Positions 5,747 through 5,791 of a stretch of 5,791 nt of DNA are shown one piece after another. The notes below the pieces were generated by a model that made no database searches, had not been told where the DNA came from, and saw nothing but the letters and a program-made list of their open reading frames with translations. Every line of letters begins with the position of its first letter. Positions within the stretch are counted from its first letter, which is position 1. The stretch covers positions 1 to 5,791 of the forward strand of contig CALEYZ010000084.1 in NCBI GenBank assembly GCA_937928195.1, given 5' to 3'. Source of the stretch: an uncultured Limnohabitans sp. GTDB taxonomy: Bacteria; Pseudomonadota; Gammaproteobacteria; Burkholderiales; Burkholderiaceae_C. The translations under genes and the position numbers were made by a program.

Positions 5747-5791
5747 TGCGTTGTCTCCTTGTGGTTGGTTTATTTTTAAATTGCTGGCGAA
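5747..5791 (-). promoter_or_regulatory. Leader and ribosome-binding site of the TRAP/dehydratase operon
   Basis: The consensus Shine-Dalgarno AAGGAG (5755-5760, minus strand) is eight bases ahead of the dctP ATG and much stronger than those of the downstream genes, which fits high production of the binding protein. Further upstream lies an AT-rich stretch (TTTAAAAATAAA, 5769-5780) that could include a -10 box. The -35 region and any operator lie beyond the window, so no promoter is called. Confidence 0.7.

Overview
The window most likely comes from a betaproteobacterium of the Burkholderiales, probably Comamonadaceae. This rests on protein style (UxaA-type dehydratase with a C-terminal QNEFVPW-like tail, TRAP subunits, moderately GC-rich codon use) and is inference, because no rRNA or other marker gene is present.

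Almost all of the window (228-5746) is one minus-strand operon, read from right to left: a periplasmic TRAP substrate-binding protein (4751-5746), the small TRAP membrane subunit DctQ (4081-4656), the large TRAP permease DctM (2656-4050), a UxaA/GarD-family sugar-acid dehydratase (1120-2646) and an Ldh_2-family NAD(P)-dependent 2-hydroxyacid/2-ketoacid oxidoreductase (228-1106). From dctQ to ldh the gaps are 30, 9 and 13 bases. The only long gap, 94 bases between dctP and dctQ, holds three tandem inverted repeats, the largest a perfect 12-bp stem. The operon looks like uptake plus catabolism of a sugar acid (uronate, aldonate or aldarate type): the TRAP system imports the acid, the dehydratase makes a 2-keto-3-deoxy acid, and the Ldh_2 enzyme carries out a redox step. 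The exact substrate cannot be read from the sequence. The transcription start and the regulator lie outside the window.

The left end (1-about 250) is different DNA. It is AT-rich (about 34% GC by hand count over 131-240, against about 64% over 251-360). It holds a strong plus-strand intrinsic terminator (90-121), then a ribosome-binding site and GTG start of a NYN-domain (PIN-like RNase family) protein whose frame dies after 51 codons. That NYN fragment and the C-terminus of the Ldh_2 gene run into each other tail to tail and both are cut at the same place (about 231-263). This double truncation marks a rearrangement breakpoint (deletion or insertion boundary) or an assembly chimera, and it is the most unusual thing in the window. 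No CRISPR array, IS element, tRNA or rRNA was seen.
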